A stretch of 19,490 nt of DNA from CAZSTA01 sp964609495 [NCBI: uncultured bacterium]. Lineage in GTDB: Bacteria; CAZSTA01. The notes under the pieces are model-generated. The model did not search any database. It saw nothing but the letters and a program-made list of their open reading frames with translations, and was not told the origin of the DNA. Shown here piece by piece: positions 1-8,201 of the stretch; position 1 is the stretch's first letter; each line of letters starts with the position of its first letter. Position numbers and translations under genes: made by a program. Location: assembly GCA_964609495.1 (NCBI GenBank), contig CAZSTA010000054.1:1-19490 (forward strand), given 5' to 3'.

Positions 1-22
1 AAGGGCTTTGGTTCAATCTCAG

Positions 23-66
23 TTTTCCCTCTCCCCTCGTGGGAGAGGGATAGGGTGAGGGGGAAA
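23..66 (+). repeat. REP-like palindromic repeat, copy 1
   Basis: A 9-bp stem, CCCTCTCCC (27-35) with GGGAGAGGG (41-49), closes over a CTCGT loop and is followed by an asymmetric tail ATAGGGTGAGGGGG and then AAA. The same core and tail recur inverted at 19392-19434. A diverged copy begins at 19461. It lies just downstream of the last minus-strand gene. It could act as a weak hairpin terminator, but no T-run follows on the minus strand. Dispersed REP-like elements of this look are common in bacterial intergenic regions; the family name here is my inference. Confidence 0.8.
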
Positions 67-122
67 TTACATCTTGAACTAAGTGAAAAATTAGGAATAA
101 CCAACTACTTGCTTGAAGTTAC

Positions 123-986
123 TTAAAACTTCACTCCAGCTTCTAATAGAGCCTCTTTCATCCCTTGGAATGATTCCCTGGTTCCGTCTTCAGGAGTGCC
201 TCCTTCGGGCTTATAATGAGTTTCTAGAGAAACCACTCCTCGATAATCATCTTTTAATAGAGCTTTGAACTGGGCTACGAAATCGATCTTACCCTTTCCC
301 ACTGGTCTCCATTCAGGCCTCCCCGTCTCCTCATTGATAGCGGCATCCTTTATATGCGTATGAGCTATGTAATCCTTGATCAGATTATAACCGTAGGGAT
401 ATGGCTCCTCCCCTGTGAAAAAAGCATTTCCTGGATCCCAGATAAGACGGAGATGGAGAGAATTTATCTCCTTTAACAGACGGAGAGATTCCTCGGCACT
501 TCCCACATAACAAGCATGCTCATTCTCCAGAGCTAAGATAAATCCCTTCTTTCTCACCATCTCAACTGGTCCCCTTAACCTCTCGAATATCTCTTGCCAG
601 ATCTCCTCGGTAAGTTCTCCCTCTCTCCAGAAGGCGAAAGAGCGCACTAGCTTAGTGCCGAACATCTCCGCTAGCTCCATAGAGCGGCGAAGGACATCCA
701 ACTGTTGCTCATAGCTTCTATCAGCGGCCATAAAGGTGTCTCCCTTCGCCCCTTCCTCTCCCCTCAAGTTGCACTTCAGAAAGGGAGAGGCGATGCAAGA
801 GACGGTAAATTCACCCTTTTCCAACATCTTTTTCGCTTGGGATAGATCATCATTAGGAAGATCGATTATATTCTTACCCCACATGCTTCTTAACTCTGCT
901 ATACTCGCTCCTAATTCCCTCATCACGTATAAAGCCCTTTCGAAATCCTGAGTAATTTCGTCAGGAAAAATGCCAACTTGATACAT
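123..986 (-). CDS. Sugar phosphate isomerase/epimerase (xylose isomerase-like TIM barrel)
   Basis: A 287-residue protein of the xylose-isomerase-like TIM-barrel superfamily (AP endonuclease 2/IolE/IolI type). Likely metal ligands sit at the expected strand ends: E154 in ALENEH, D184 in IWDPGN, H209/H211 in AHTHIKD and E255 in SLETH. Such enzymes isomerise, epimerise or dehydrate sugars or cyclitols, and the sequence alone does not give the substrate. I chose the ATG at 986. An in-frame GTG at 992 follows GGAGG directly, leaving no spacer, whereas the ATG has a 6-base spacer. It is the last gene of the minus-strand sugar cluster, 65 bases after the preceding gene, so it probably shares that transcript. 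The protein looks cytosolic, with no signal peptide. Confidence 0.88.
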   Translation of the reverse strand: MYQVGIFPDEITQDFERALYVMRELGASIAELRSMWGKNIIDLPNDDLSQAKKMLEKGEFTVSCIASPFLKCNLRGEEGAKGDTFMAADRSYEQQLDVLRRSMELAEMFGTKLVRSFAFWREGELTEEIWQEIFERLRGPVEMVRKKGFILALENEHACYVGSAEESLRLLKEINSLHLRLIWDPGNAFFTGEEPYPYGYNLIKDYIAHTHIKDAAINEETGRPEWRPVGKGKIDFVAQFKALLKDDYRGVVSLETHYKPEGGTPEDGTRESFQGMKEALLEAGVKF

Positions 987-1051
987 ATTCACCCTCCATT
1001 CATTTCGATTTAGGTTATCTAATTTGTAGCACTTTTCAGAGATAGCTTTAA

Positions 1052-1822
1052 TTAAGATATGAGCTTCTTCAAAGCCGATATGCTCTCAGCAGCAGCTCTA
1101 TCAGGATCACTTACGGTAAAGAGATCGATAGTATAGTATCCCTCATATCCTATCTCCTTTAGAGCTTCATCTATTGCCTTCAGATCCATATCACCTTGGC
1201 CAGGGACTAGGTGACGATGAACTTTATCCTTTATATCCTCGAAGTGGGTATGCACTATATTTTCGCCTAGCCACTTCACCGAGTCTAGGACATCCGCATC
1301 TGTGCAGTAGGAATGTCCAATATCCAGGTTGACTCGCAAGGGTCGAGAAGCAAATTTCTCCAGCAAGCGTTGCATATCCCTGGTATCCTCAACTATCAGA
1401 TCTGGCTCTGGTTCTAAGGCTAAGACGACCCCCTTCTCCTCAGCTAGGTTTAGAAGAGAAGCGAGTCTCTCCTCTAGCTTGAGAAAAAGCTCCTCTTTCT
1501 TATCCCTATCTAGCACCCCAGAGCTTATGACCAAGATATCAGTTCCAAATTTCTCTGGCAGATCGAGGCTTCGCTGTAAAGTTTTGTAGCTGTCATCATC
1601 ACGGACGAAATCTATATGCCAACTGAGAGAACAAATCTCTAATCCTGCTTCGGCAAGATAGCCCTTGATCTCCTCGATCCGCTTTTCGGTCAACTGCTCC
1701 GGCCTTAATCCCTCATCCTCCAGACATAACTCAACCCCAGTATATCCCATCTCTCCAAGATATTTAAATACCGAAGCCCACTCTCTCCCTCCAAAAGATG
1801 CGGTTCTATATCCTATCTTCAT
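1052..1822 (-). CDS. Sugar phosphate isomerase/epimerase (TIM barrel, IolE/IolI-like)
   Basis: A 256-residue TIM-barrel isomerase/epimerase. Visible metal-site candidates are E137 (ALEPEPD), D167 (NLDIGHSY) and H193 (HTHFEDIKD). The C-terminal position where the family usually has Glu (VELY-like) reads TIDLF, so D233 replaces it. The start is the ATG at 1822, which overlaps the stop of the upstream iolB-like gene (TAATG) and follows AAGGAGG at 7 bases. A longer frame to 1864 would run far into that gene and is rejected. The one-base overlap implies translational coupling with the IolB-like protein, so the two probably act in one pathway. The exact substrate cannot be read from the sequence. 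Confidence 0.88.
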   Translation of the reverse strand: MKIGYRTASFGGREWASVFKYLGEMGYTGVELCLEDEGLRPEQLTEKRIEEIKGYLAEAGLEICSLSWHIDFVRDDDSYKTLQRSLDLPEKFGTDILVISSGVLDRDKKEELFLKLEERLASLLNLAEEKGVVLALEPEPDLIVEDTRDMQRLLEKFASRPLRVNLDIGHSYCTDADVLDSVKWLGENIVHTHFEDIKDKVHRHLVPGQGDMDLKAIDEALKEIGYEGYYTIDLFTVSDPDRAAAESISALKKLIS

Positions 1823-2637
1823 TACTTGACCTCCTTTACGATCGCCTCGCAATCCTTCAACCAAGTGTGAGCGGGGTCATCATTAGGTTTCATAATTCTT
1901 TTCTCTCCTGCTAAAGCCCAGAGGTAATAGAGCGAATAACCAGGCGCAGCCACCACCGGGTGATATCCATAGGGTAGCTTCATCGTATCGCCGTCTTCGA
2001 TTACATAAGTCTCGTTCACAGACCCATCCGCAGTATAGATTCTCTGGATTCCAAAACCTTGTTTAGGCTGAATGTGGAAGTGATATAACTCCTCTAATTT
2101 ATACTCCTGAGGAGGGTTATCAACATCATGCTTATGGGGAGGTGCGCTACTCCAATTTCCCGGAGGGTTAAAGGTTTCTCCTACAATCAACCTTTGGGCA
2201 TTGACTCGCGAGTCGATTATATCATGCACATCTCGGCGCCAATTCAACACCCCAACCGATCTAACCTTTACCTCGGAGGGAGTGATGACTGTTACCTCTC
2301 CTTTCTGATCGCTAGGAGCTTTAAAGATAGCTATCTCTACATCTCCCTTAGCAACAACCTCATACCTTAAAGGAGCGGGGATATATACCGCATAAGCTTT
2401 ACCTCCAAAGACCTCGGCTCTTTCCCCAATTTCCCTCCACTCTTTGTATCCAGCCTTAATGGCGCATTTTCCTGCTAAGATAACTAGAGCGATCTCCTTA
2501 CCATCGCCGCTCTCCGAATAACTCTCTCCATCGGACAAAGTCAGCTTAGCGAATTCTAGGAGCTTCAAATCCTCATCGCCTGGGGATACTATTGTATCAT
2601 ACCCTTTAGTATCCCTGGCTTTACATAATAAGCTCAC
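1822..2637 (-). CDS. iolB: 5-deoxy-glucuronate isomerase-like protein (KduI/IolB family)
   Basis: A 271-residue bicupin of the KduI/IolB family. IolB converts 5-deoxy-D-glucuronate to 2-deoxy-5-keto-D-gluconate in myo-inositol catabolism. The C-terminal cupin shows the expected metal site: H168 and H170 (PPHKH), a Glu at 182/183 in KLEELYHFH, and H226 in LPYGYHPVV. The length matches IolB. I chose the GTG at 2637 because AAGGAGG lies 8 bases upstream. An ATG at 2691 in the same frame would overlap the EamA gene by 38 bases and lacks such a site. The rest of the classical iol set (iolC, iolD, iolJ) is not in the window, so the true substrate may be a related keto- or deoxy-uronate. The family call is firm; the pathway is inferred. 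Confidence 0.85.
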   Translation of the reverse strand: MSLLCKARDTKGYDTIVSPGDEDLKLLEFAKLTLSDGESYSESGDGKEIALVILAGKCAIKAGYKEWREIGERAEVFGGKAYAVYIPAPLRYEVVAKGDVEIAIFKAPSDQKGEVTVITPSEVKVRSVGVLNWRRDVHDIIDSRVNAQRLIVGETFNPPGNWSSAPPHKHDVDNPPQEYKLEELYHFHIQPKQGFGIQRIYTADGSVNETYVIEDGDTMKLPYGYHPVVAAPGYSLYYLWALAGEKRIMKPNDDPAHTWLKDCEAIVKEVK

Positions 2638-2653
2638 TTCGATTTCCTCCTTT

Positions 2654-3568
2654 TCACTTATAAGCTTCAACTTCCAACTTCTGCTCTCCAAGCTTCAGTT
2701 GATAATTATCATCATATATGATAACAACTATCCCCAATAATATCAAGATCGTTCCTATGATTATCCTAGTCGTTATCTCCTCTCCTAAGAATATATTAGC
2801 GCTGAGCAAAGTGAATACTGGAGCTAAAGAAGTCATAACTCCGGCAGTGGAAGCGTTTAAGCGCTTGATACCTTCGCTTAATAGGAGGTAACTAAGACCG
2901 GTGCCGATCACTCCTAGAGCGATCAGGATTATTATATCTCTCCCAGTAGGAGAGATATAAAATTCGAGCTTCAGATAGGTGGGAATCGCAGTTATGATCA
3001 CTCCTAGCAGAAATACCGAGGGCAGGATCTCAGTTGTCCTTCTATTCTCACCCAATTTCTTATTGCTGAGTCCATAAAAGGACCAGAAGAGTCCTGAGAT
3101 CGCTACGAGGATATTCCCCCAGAAGTATCGGGAGGCAAACATCTCTGCCAGACTATCCTCGCTCCATATCACAATGAATAGCCCTGCTAGAGTTATTAGC
3201 ATCCCTATCCCCTTCAACCAGTCGATTCTCTCTCTGAGGAGCAAGTGACCCCACAGGATCAGGAATATTATCTGACTTTGAACAAGCAGAGAGGCTGATC
3301 CAGCGGTCGTTTCCTTAACTCCTAAAGTAAAAAGGATGTAGTTCAGGGATAGGGCGGATCCACCTAAGAGAAGCCAAGGGTTTCTCCAATTCAATAGAAA
3401 ACTCCCTTTTCTTCCTCTGATTATCCAGAGGAGGAAAAAGAATATACAAGCAAGGGAGAAGCGAACGAAGACTATAGTGAGAGGATTGAAGACAACTAAG
3501 ATAATCTTCACTAAGATCGGTATGAATCCCCAGATCATAGTGGTTAATATGATATAAAGCACTCCCAT
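2654..3568 (-). CDS. EamA/DMT superfamily transporter
   Basis: A 304-residue, strongly hydrophobic inner-membrane protein with about ten predicted helices in two EamA halves (roughly 1-140 and 150-285). The second half contains the typical EamA ending, in which a run LAPVFTLLSANIFLGEEIT precedes the last helix. Drug/metabolite transporters of this family move amino acids, nucleotide sugars or small metabolites. It sits 4 bases after the SIS-domain gene and 16 bases before the IolB-like gene, so it probably exchanges an intermediate or substrate of the cluster. The ribosome site before the ATG is weak (GAG about 11 bases upstream). Coupling to the upstream stop may compensate. Confidence 0.88.
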   Translation of the reverse strand: MGVLYIILTTMIWGFIPILVKIILVVFNPLTIVFVRFSLACIFFFLLWIIRGRKGSFLLNWRNPWLLLGGSALSLNYILFTLGVKETTAGSASLLVQSQIIFLILWGHLLLRERIDWLKGIGMLITLAGLFIVIWSEDSLAEMFASRYFWGNILVAISGLFWSFYGLSNKKLGENRRTTEILPSVFLLGVIITAIPTYLKLEFYISPTGRDIIILIALGVIGTGLSYLLLSEGIKRLNASTAGVMTSLAPVFTLLSANIFLGEEITTRIIIGTILILLGIVVIIYDDNYQLKLGEQKLEVEAYK

Positions 3569-3572
3569 CTTT

Positions 3573-4631
3573 TTAAAGCTCGACCACTTGATCTAAATGC
3601 TTAGGTTTATCAGGGTTTATCCCCCTAGATATGGCCTTATAGTAGGCGAATAGTTGGGCTATCGGTAGATAAAGCCCCACTCGAGCCATCTCCGATAGTC
3701 CAGAGTCGATCTCCACCAAATAATCGGCAACCTCCTTTATCCCCTCGTCAGCTTTATCACAGAATACGAAGGTTGACGCTCCTAACCTTCTCAATTCCTC
3801 AAGAAGCTTCACCTCATAATCCTTACCAGAATCAGATAGAAATGCGCCCACTAGAGTCTTATCGTCTATAACGGACTTCGGGCCATGGCGAAACTCCAGC
3901 ATATGGAACGCTTGAGATGAAACTAGAGCCATCTCCTTGAGCTTCAACATCACCTCGCACGCCGCTCCGAAGTAGGGGCCTCCTCCTAAAAAGACGAATT
4001 TATCGTAGCATCCGTCCTCTCCTAAGCTCTTAGCTAAGCTGTGAAAGTTCTTTATAACCTCCTCTCCTCTCTCAGGAAGAGCCTCTAGCTCCTTCTGATA
4101 CTCCTTATTATCGCTTACTATAGCGGCAGAGAGTTGAGCAAGTAGTAACATACTGGTCAAAGCCTTGGTCATAACTACGCTCTTCTCCTGACTCTTTTCA
4201 GCTATTAATTTCTCATCTCCTCCCTTGGCTAATTCGCTATCTGGATAGCAACTAATTACCAACTCCTTCAGATCGTAATTCTCTTTAGCGAAGTTGCGAG
4301 CGATTATGATCTCGGTGGTAGTTCCTGAGCGAGAGATAGATACTAATCTATATTTTCTATTCTCAGCGAATACCACCTTATCGAAGAGAAATATCTCCGA
4401 GGAAGGCACTGCCCTAGCGCTCATCCCAGTGATCGTCTGGAATATCGAGGAAGCCATAATCCCTAAATAGTAAGAAGAGCCGCATCCAGAGAAGATTATA
4501 TCAACAGCGGGATCGCGGAAAAATGCTCTTATACTTTCCTCTTTACCAGTTATATACGCTAAAACAGCTCTCCAAGCGTTAGCTTGCTCTAATATCTCTT
4601 CTAAAGTGTAGTGTCCTTTTTCTTCGCTCAC
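3573..4631 (-). CDS. SIS-domain sugar-phosphate isomerase/deaminase (GlmS C-terminal/AgaS-like)
   Basis: A 352-residue protein with two SIS domains and no glutaminase domain. The first has FSGCGSSYYLG (about 47-57) and SRSGTTTE (100-107), the usual sugar-phosphate loop. The second carries KLKE and FRHGP, corresponding to the Glu and His of the GlmS isomerase active site. AgaS and FrlB relatives act on amino-sugar phosphates or fructosamine phosphates. The start is GTG at 4631, with AGGAGG 7 bases upstream. It is the only amino-sugar-type enzyme in the cluster, so the pathway substrate may carry nitrogen or be an aldose/ketose phosphate. Family certain; substrate unknown. Confidence 0.88.
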   Translation of the reverse strand: MSEEKGHYTLEEILEQANAWRAVLAYITGKEESIRAFFRDPAVDIIFSGCGSSYYLGIMASSIFQTITGMSARAVPSSEIFLFDKVVFAENRKYRLVSISRSGTTTEIIIARNFAKENYDLKELVISCYPDSELAKGGDEKLIAEKSQEKSVVMTKALTSMLLLAQLSAAIVSDNKEYQKELEALPERGEEVIKNFHSLAKSLGEDGCYDKFVFLGGGPYFGAACEVMLKLKEMALVSSQAFHMLEFRHGPKSVIDDKTLVGAFLSDSGKDYEVKLLEELRRLGASTFVFCDKADEGIKEVADYLVEIDSGLSEMARVGLYLPIAQLFAYYKAISRGINPDKPKHLDQVVEL

Positions 4632-4680
4632 GTAATTATCCTCCTATTTCTATATTGCAGTTTACTTCCAGCCTTTCAAT

Positions 4681-5517
4681 CTATTTCTCCAAGTTAGACA
4701 GGGCAGAAGCCAGATAACCAAGACCCCAAGCAATAATGATCTCTTCATAAGGTTCATAGTCGATCTTAGGAAGATGTTCGGGGCACACCAGCCCTTCGTA
4801 GCCAATTTGCTGTAGCTCCTTCAGCACTCTAAGGATGTCAATTTCACCTTTGCCAAAGATGACCTCATCAAAGCCATCAGGCTTATGTATCACGTCTCGA
4901 GCATGCACGAAGAGGATCTTTTCCCCAAATCGACGGATGCTATCATAGATGTCATCACCAGCTAGTTGATGGCAACCCGTGCAGAAGGTAACGCCATTGT
5001 AATCGCTTGGAACCGCCTCTAGTAGTCGGTTCATACCTTCATAGTTCCAGATAAGAAACTGAGGCCACTGATGTCCATGATTGGCTAGGCGAACTCCTGA
5101 TTCCTCGGCACACGGAACGATCTCTTGATATAGCTCTATCAAATGTTTCCACTTCTCTTCGCGGGTATCCTCATCTTCAGAGGAGGGGATACCCAAAAAC
5201 AAGAAGAGCATATCTACTCCTGCCTTTCCCATCGCCTCGATCGTGTTGCATAGCGCTTTCGCCTTCGCTTCAGCACCTTGAGGCGAAAGGACTGCATCCT
5301 CACTGATTGTTTCGCTCAGTATTCGTAATTCAAGCCCACTATCATTGAATCCCTTCTGATACCTCTTAAGTCTTTCGAGCTCTATACAGCCTGCCTCATT
5401 GTAACATTCTTCCACCTCGGGAAAAGCCCAAATGTCTTGTATTCCCAATTTGGAAGCATACTCAACAACACGATGAATATCATTACCACAGACATCTGTC
5501 CGAAGGGCAACTTTCAT
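4681..5517 (-). CDS. Mannonate dehydratase-like TIM-barrel protein
   Basis: A 278-residue TIM barrel of the xylose-isomerase-like fold with features that recall UxuA, the Mn-dependent D-mannonate dehydratase. These are NHGHQWPQ (H147/H149), TFCTGCHQ with C179 in a CTG context, FVHARDV (H205) and CPEH near 247. UxuA uses Cys and His metal ligands in similar positions. It is shorter than UxuA (about 350-390), so it could instead be a general sugar isomerase/epimerase. The ATG at 5517 overlaps the upstream Gfo/Idh stop (ATGA) and has AAGGAGAT 7 bases before it. Coupling to an oxidoreductase fits a fructuronate/mannonate-like oxidation-dehydration pair, but this is inference. Confidence 0.8.
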   Translation of the reverse strand: MKVALRTDVCGNDIHRVVEYASKLGIQDIWAFPEVEECYNEAGCIELERLKRYQKGFNDSGLELRILSETISEDAVLSPQGAEAKAKALCNTIEAMGKAGVDMLFLFLGIPSSEDEDTREEKWKHLIELYQEIVPCAEESGVRLANHGHQWPQFLIWNYEGMNRLLEAVPSDYNGVTFCTGCHQLAGDDIYDSIRRFGEKILFVHARDVIHKPDGFDEVIFGKGEIDILRVLKELQQIGYEGLVCPEHLPKIDYEPYEEIIIAWGLGYLASALSNLEK

Positions 5518-6626
5518 AAGATTATCTCCTTTCTCTCGCTCCAGAATTGAGCGCTATGTGTTTTTTCCATAAGTTCCAGAGGTTCATCCACCTGAGGTGG
5601 TAGGGGAAAATGAATCATAGTGCGCAGTCGAGAGGACTCATAGATAGTGGCGATTATTTCCAGAGTCTTAATAGCCTCCCGCCCACTCACAATGGATCCC
5701 TTATCGCTTTCAAGGGAATCGATCATAGCTTCCATCAATAGCTGCCAAGCATTTATCCAATAATATTCAATTGTAGGTCTTCCTAATATCTCCTTTCTCG
5801 GTTTTCCTATTAATTCATCCTCTGCCTCAAACGTCCTCCAGCCCAGAGTTTTACTATTAAGCACCTTTACGAAGTGTTCAGCGGGATAATTCCCACCTGC
5901 TATTTGGATTATCCCCTCGGTGCCGGTCAAAGTCACTGAGTAGCTTAAATGACCCTCTATTGCGCGACCAGCCATAACACAACCTTCCACATCATTCTCA
6001 AATTTGAGATAGCCTATCGCCGCATCCTCTATATTATGGCGCCAGGGACAGTATTTTCTCCTCTCCCAGTCAACCTGCCCTATAACCCATCGAACTGGAA
6101 CATCCCCAGCATAGAAGCGAAGGATATCTACACAGTGATCATCGCAGAAGAGATCACCTCCGTAAACTTCTACTTTCAACAATCCTCCTATTTCACCGTT
6201 ATCGAGCAATTCCTTGGCTTTTACATATCTGTTCTCAAATCGTCGTTGATGACCAACAATAAGCCGGCAATGGTTTCGATCACATTCCTCGATCATTTTA
6301 TTTGCCTCGGAGATGCTGAGAGCTATCGGCTTCTCACACAGAATCGCCTTGGGATTCCATTTAGCCGCTTCTACGGTCATCTCACAGTGTAGGACAGGCC
6401 AGGTGCAAATGCTTACGATGTCGAGATTTTCTTTCTCCAGCATCTCTCTGTAGTCTGTGTAAAGGTTAGTTATTCCATATTCTTCGGAAAATCTCTGAAG
6501 TCGCTCAGGATCCACGTCTGCCGCCGCGACGACTTCTGTGGATTGGGCAGCCTTATAGCCGTTCATATGCCCTGTTGAAACCCAACCACATCCAATAATC
6601 CCTACCCGATACGTTTTTGAAGGCAT
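5514..6626 (-). CDS. Gfo/Idh/MocA family oxidoreductase
   Basis: A 370-residue NAD(P)-dependent sugar or cyclitol dehydrogenase. The N-terminal Rossmann domain shows VGIIGCGWVS (8-17), and ADVDP (D38) at the end of the second strand favours NAD. EKP at 98-100 is the family lysine motif. The C-terminal alpha/beta domain has DDHCVDILRF, which carries the family His and Asp of the substrate site. The start is ATG at 6626 with AAGGAGAG upstream. The stop overlaps the next gene by four bases. In this context it may oxidise an inositol, uronate or 3-keto sugar before dehydration. Family firm; substrate open. Confidence 0.92.
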   Translation of the reverse strand: MPSKTYRVGIIGCGWVSTGHMNGYKAAQSTEVVAAADVDPERLQRFSEEYGITNLYTDYREMLEKENLDIVSICTWPVLHCEMTVEAAKWNPKAILCEKPIALSISEANKMIEECDRNHCRLIVGHQRRFENRYVKAKELLDNGEIGGLLKVEVYGGDLFCDDHCVDILRFYAGDVPVRWVIGQVDWERRKYCPWRHNIEDAAIGYLKFENDVEGCVMAGRAIEGHLSYSVTLTGTEGIIQIAGGNYPAEHFVKVLNSKTLGWRTFEAEDELIGKPRKEILGRPTIEYYWINAWQLLMEAMIDSLESDKGSIVSGREAIKTLEIIATIYESSRLRTMIHFPLPPQVDEPLELMEKTHSAQFWSERKEIIL

Positions 6627-6685
6627 TATGCTTCTCTCCTTGTCTGAATATTTTTTATTAGCGATTTTGTCCTATTTTCTAACGT

Positions 6686-7513
6686 CTATTTTTCAACCCC
6701 AAGGATAGCTTTGCTGGGAGAGTAGGGGGCTCTAGTAGCAGAGACAGCTTTCCCAGTTAGTATATCCTCGGCGATAGCTACATCCTCCTCTATCTCCTCG
6801 GGACTAGCTACTCCAACAGCTACTGTATCTATATCTTTGATGACACTATAGACGAAGCCCAAGCCATCTTGAGGGATTAACCTTCCTGCCGCTAGGGGCT
6901 TTATAGCCACTACAGGCTTAGTCGTCGCTCTGATCACTTTTGCTACCCAGGGGGTCTCTACTGGACAGAGAAAACCCATACTGTTAATGGGAAGTATATA
7001 TACCTCAACATCATACTTCGCTTTATCGGCAACGGTCAGAGCCTCCGGACGATGGGTACTAAGTCCGGGGATCATTCCATTCTCTCTAATGAACGCGAGT
7101 AATTCCTCGGCCCCCTCAATCGTTCCTTTGCCTACGTTAAGATAGGAGTCGGTATATCCACCGTGGATAAGGCAGTATTCAGCTTTATAATCTCTCAAAA
7201 ATCTTATCTTCTCCTTGTGATCCTCAAGATCGACTGAACCGTTTGTCGTAGCTATCCACGTCATCAACTTCCCAGTTCTCTCCGCAACAAGTTCTCTAGC
7301 CTCGGCCACCTTGGGACGAGCTGATGATACTAAGGCATTTACCCCTAGACCCTGAGCATATTCTAATACCTCGGCGATCCTCTCCACAGTGAAGTACTTA
7401 GCGAACCACTTGCTTTTAGCCTCGCTGAAGTGAGAGAAGCCATTGAAACAGTTGCTTCCACAGACCAGCCTACTTATCTTATGTGGACCGATCTGAGTGC
7501 ATGGCAATGCCAT
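6686..7513 (-). CDS. Aldo-keto reductase-like TIM-barrel protein lacking the usual catalytic pair
   Basis: A 275-residue protein. The N-terminus, IGPHKISRLVCGSNCFNG, matches the opening of aldo-keto reductases. The C-terminal VAVGVASPEEIEED matches their last strand and helix. In ordinary aldo-keto reductases the third strand reads like FDTAxxYG and supplies the catalytic Asp and Tyr. Here the equivalent reads NALVSSARPKVAEA, with neither residue. It is therefore probably not a standard NADPH reductase and may be a lyase, isomerase or binding barrel. The start ATG has GAGGAGGG upstream. It is the first gene of the sugar cluster, 59 bases ahead of the Gfo/Idh gene. Confidence 0.7.
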   Translation of the reverse strand: MALPCTQIGPHKISRLVCGSNCFNGFSHFSEAKSKWFAKYFTVERIAEVLEYAQGLGVNALVSSARPKVAEARELVAERTGKLMTWIATTNGSVDLEDHKEKIRFLRDYKAEYCLIHGGYTDSYLNVGKGTIEGAEELLAFIRENGMIPGLSTHRPEALTVADKAKYDVEVYILPINSMGFLCPVETPWVAKVIRATTKPVVAIKPLAAGRLIPQDGLGFVYSVIKDIDTVAVGVASPEEIEEDVAIAEDILTGKAVSATRAPYSPSKAILGVEK

Positions 7514-7542
7514 CTTATCCCTCCTCTACTCAATAGTTATAA

Positions 7543-8172
7543 TTATTCCAGATCGTTGCTATAACCCATAGTTATTCCTTCTCTTGCTCTTGCCTCCCAA
7601 TTACTCCCTGAATCTCTATCGTCTCCGTTTGGAATGAGGGCTAGAGTTTCCTCTAGATCAGAACTAGGATTTGGTCCACTCCAAATAGCATCTTCATAAA
7701 TATCATCGTTTGGTTCACCAAATTCTACATAATCTACAACTCTCCCTTGAGCATCAAGCAGTAAAATCTCGTCGCCGGTGTTATTCCAGATTTGACGAGT
7801 TAGAAGCTTATCCGATTTAGTTCTATAAGATAGATAAATCGCACCTTCCCTTTTCTCAAACTTATCTCTCGTTCTATCTTCATTAGTAAAAAAGATCAGA
7901 TATGAATGAGGTTGCATTTTAATATTTCTAAAGCGATACTTATGTTTATCTCTATCAGTTATAGTCCATCCATTCAGATCGATAGTTTCATCATTTGGAT
8001 TATAAAGCTCTATCCATTCTTCAAGAGAACGATCTTCCTTCAAGTTATAAGAGATCTCATTTATGACTATTTTATCAACCTCTTCTGATTCTAGGTTATT
8101 ATTACTCATCAGGATCAATAAGAGAGTGAGAGATAAGAATAGGCTCAAGCTCGATCTCAAACCACTTCTCAT
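7543..8172 (-). CDS. Secreted lamin-tail-domain protein
   Basis: A 209-residue protein with a signal peptide (basic RSGLR then a Leu-rich run, about 1-22) followed by a lamin-tail (LTD) domain, about 35-140. The domain opens IVINEISYN, then EEWIELYNPN, IDLNGWTITD and a C-terminal GRVVDYVEFG. LTD domains are immunoglobulin-like binding modules found on bacterial extracellular proteins and nucleases. No catalytic domain or sorting signal is visible. I chose the ATG at 8172 because AAGGAA lies 9 bases upstream. The in-frame GTG at 8181 has no spacer after the same site. It sits between a fumarase subunit and the sugar cluster with about 29-base gaps, which suggests co-transcription, though its role there is unclear. 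Confidence 0.82.
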   Translation of the reverse strand: MRSGLRSSLSLFLSLTLLLILMSNNNLESEEVDKIVINEISYNLKEDRSLEEWIELYNPNDETIDLNGWTITDRDKHKYRFRNIKMQPHSYLIFFTNEDRTRDKFEKREGAIYLSYRTKSDKLLTRQIWNNTGDEILLLDAQGRVVDYVEFGEPNDDIYEDAIWSGPNPSSDLEETLALIPNGDDRDSGSNWEARAREGITMGYSNDLE

Positions 8173-8201
8173 TATAACCACTTCCTTGATGAGAATTTAG
8201 A

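Noticed and set aside
2638-2691. Longer start for the IolB-like protein
   Set aside because: It would overlap the EamA gene, and the GTG at 2637 has the ideal ribosome site.
5949-6392. Open 147-codon frame on the plus strand
   Set aside because: It is antisense to the well-supported Gfo/Idh gene, with no family features and no ribosome site.
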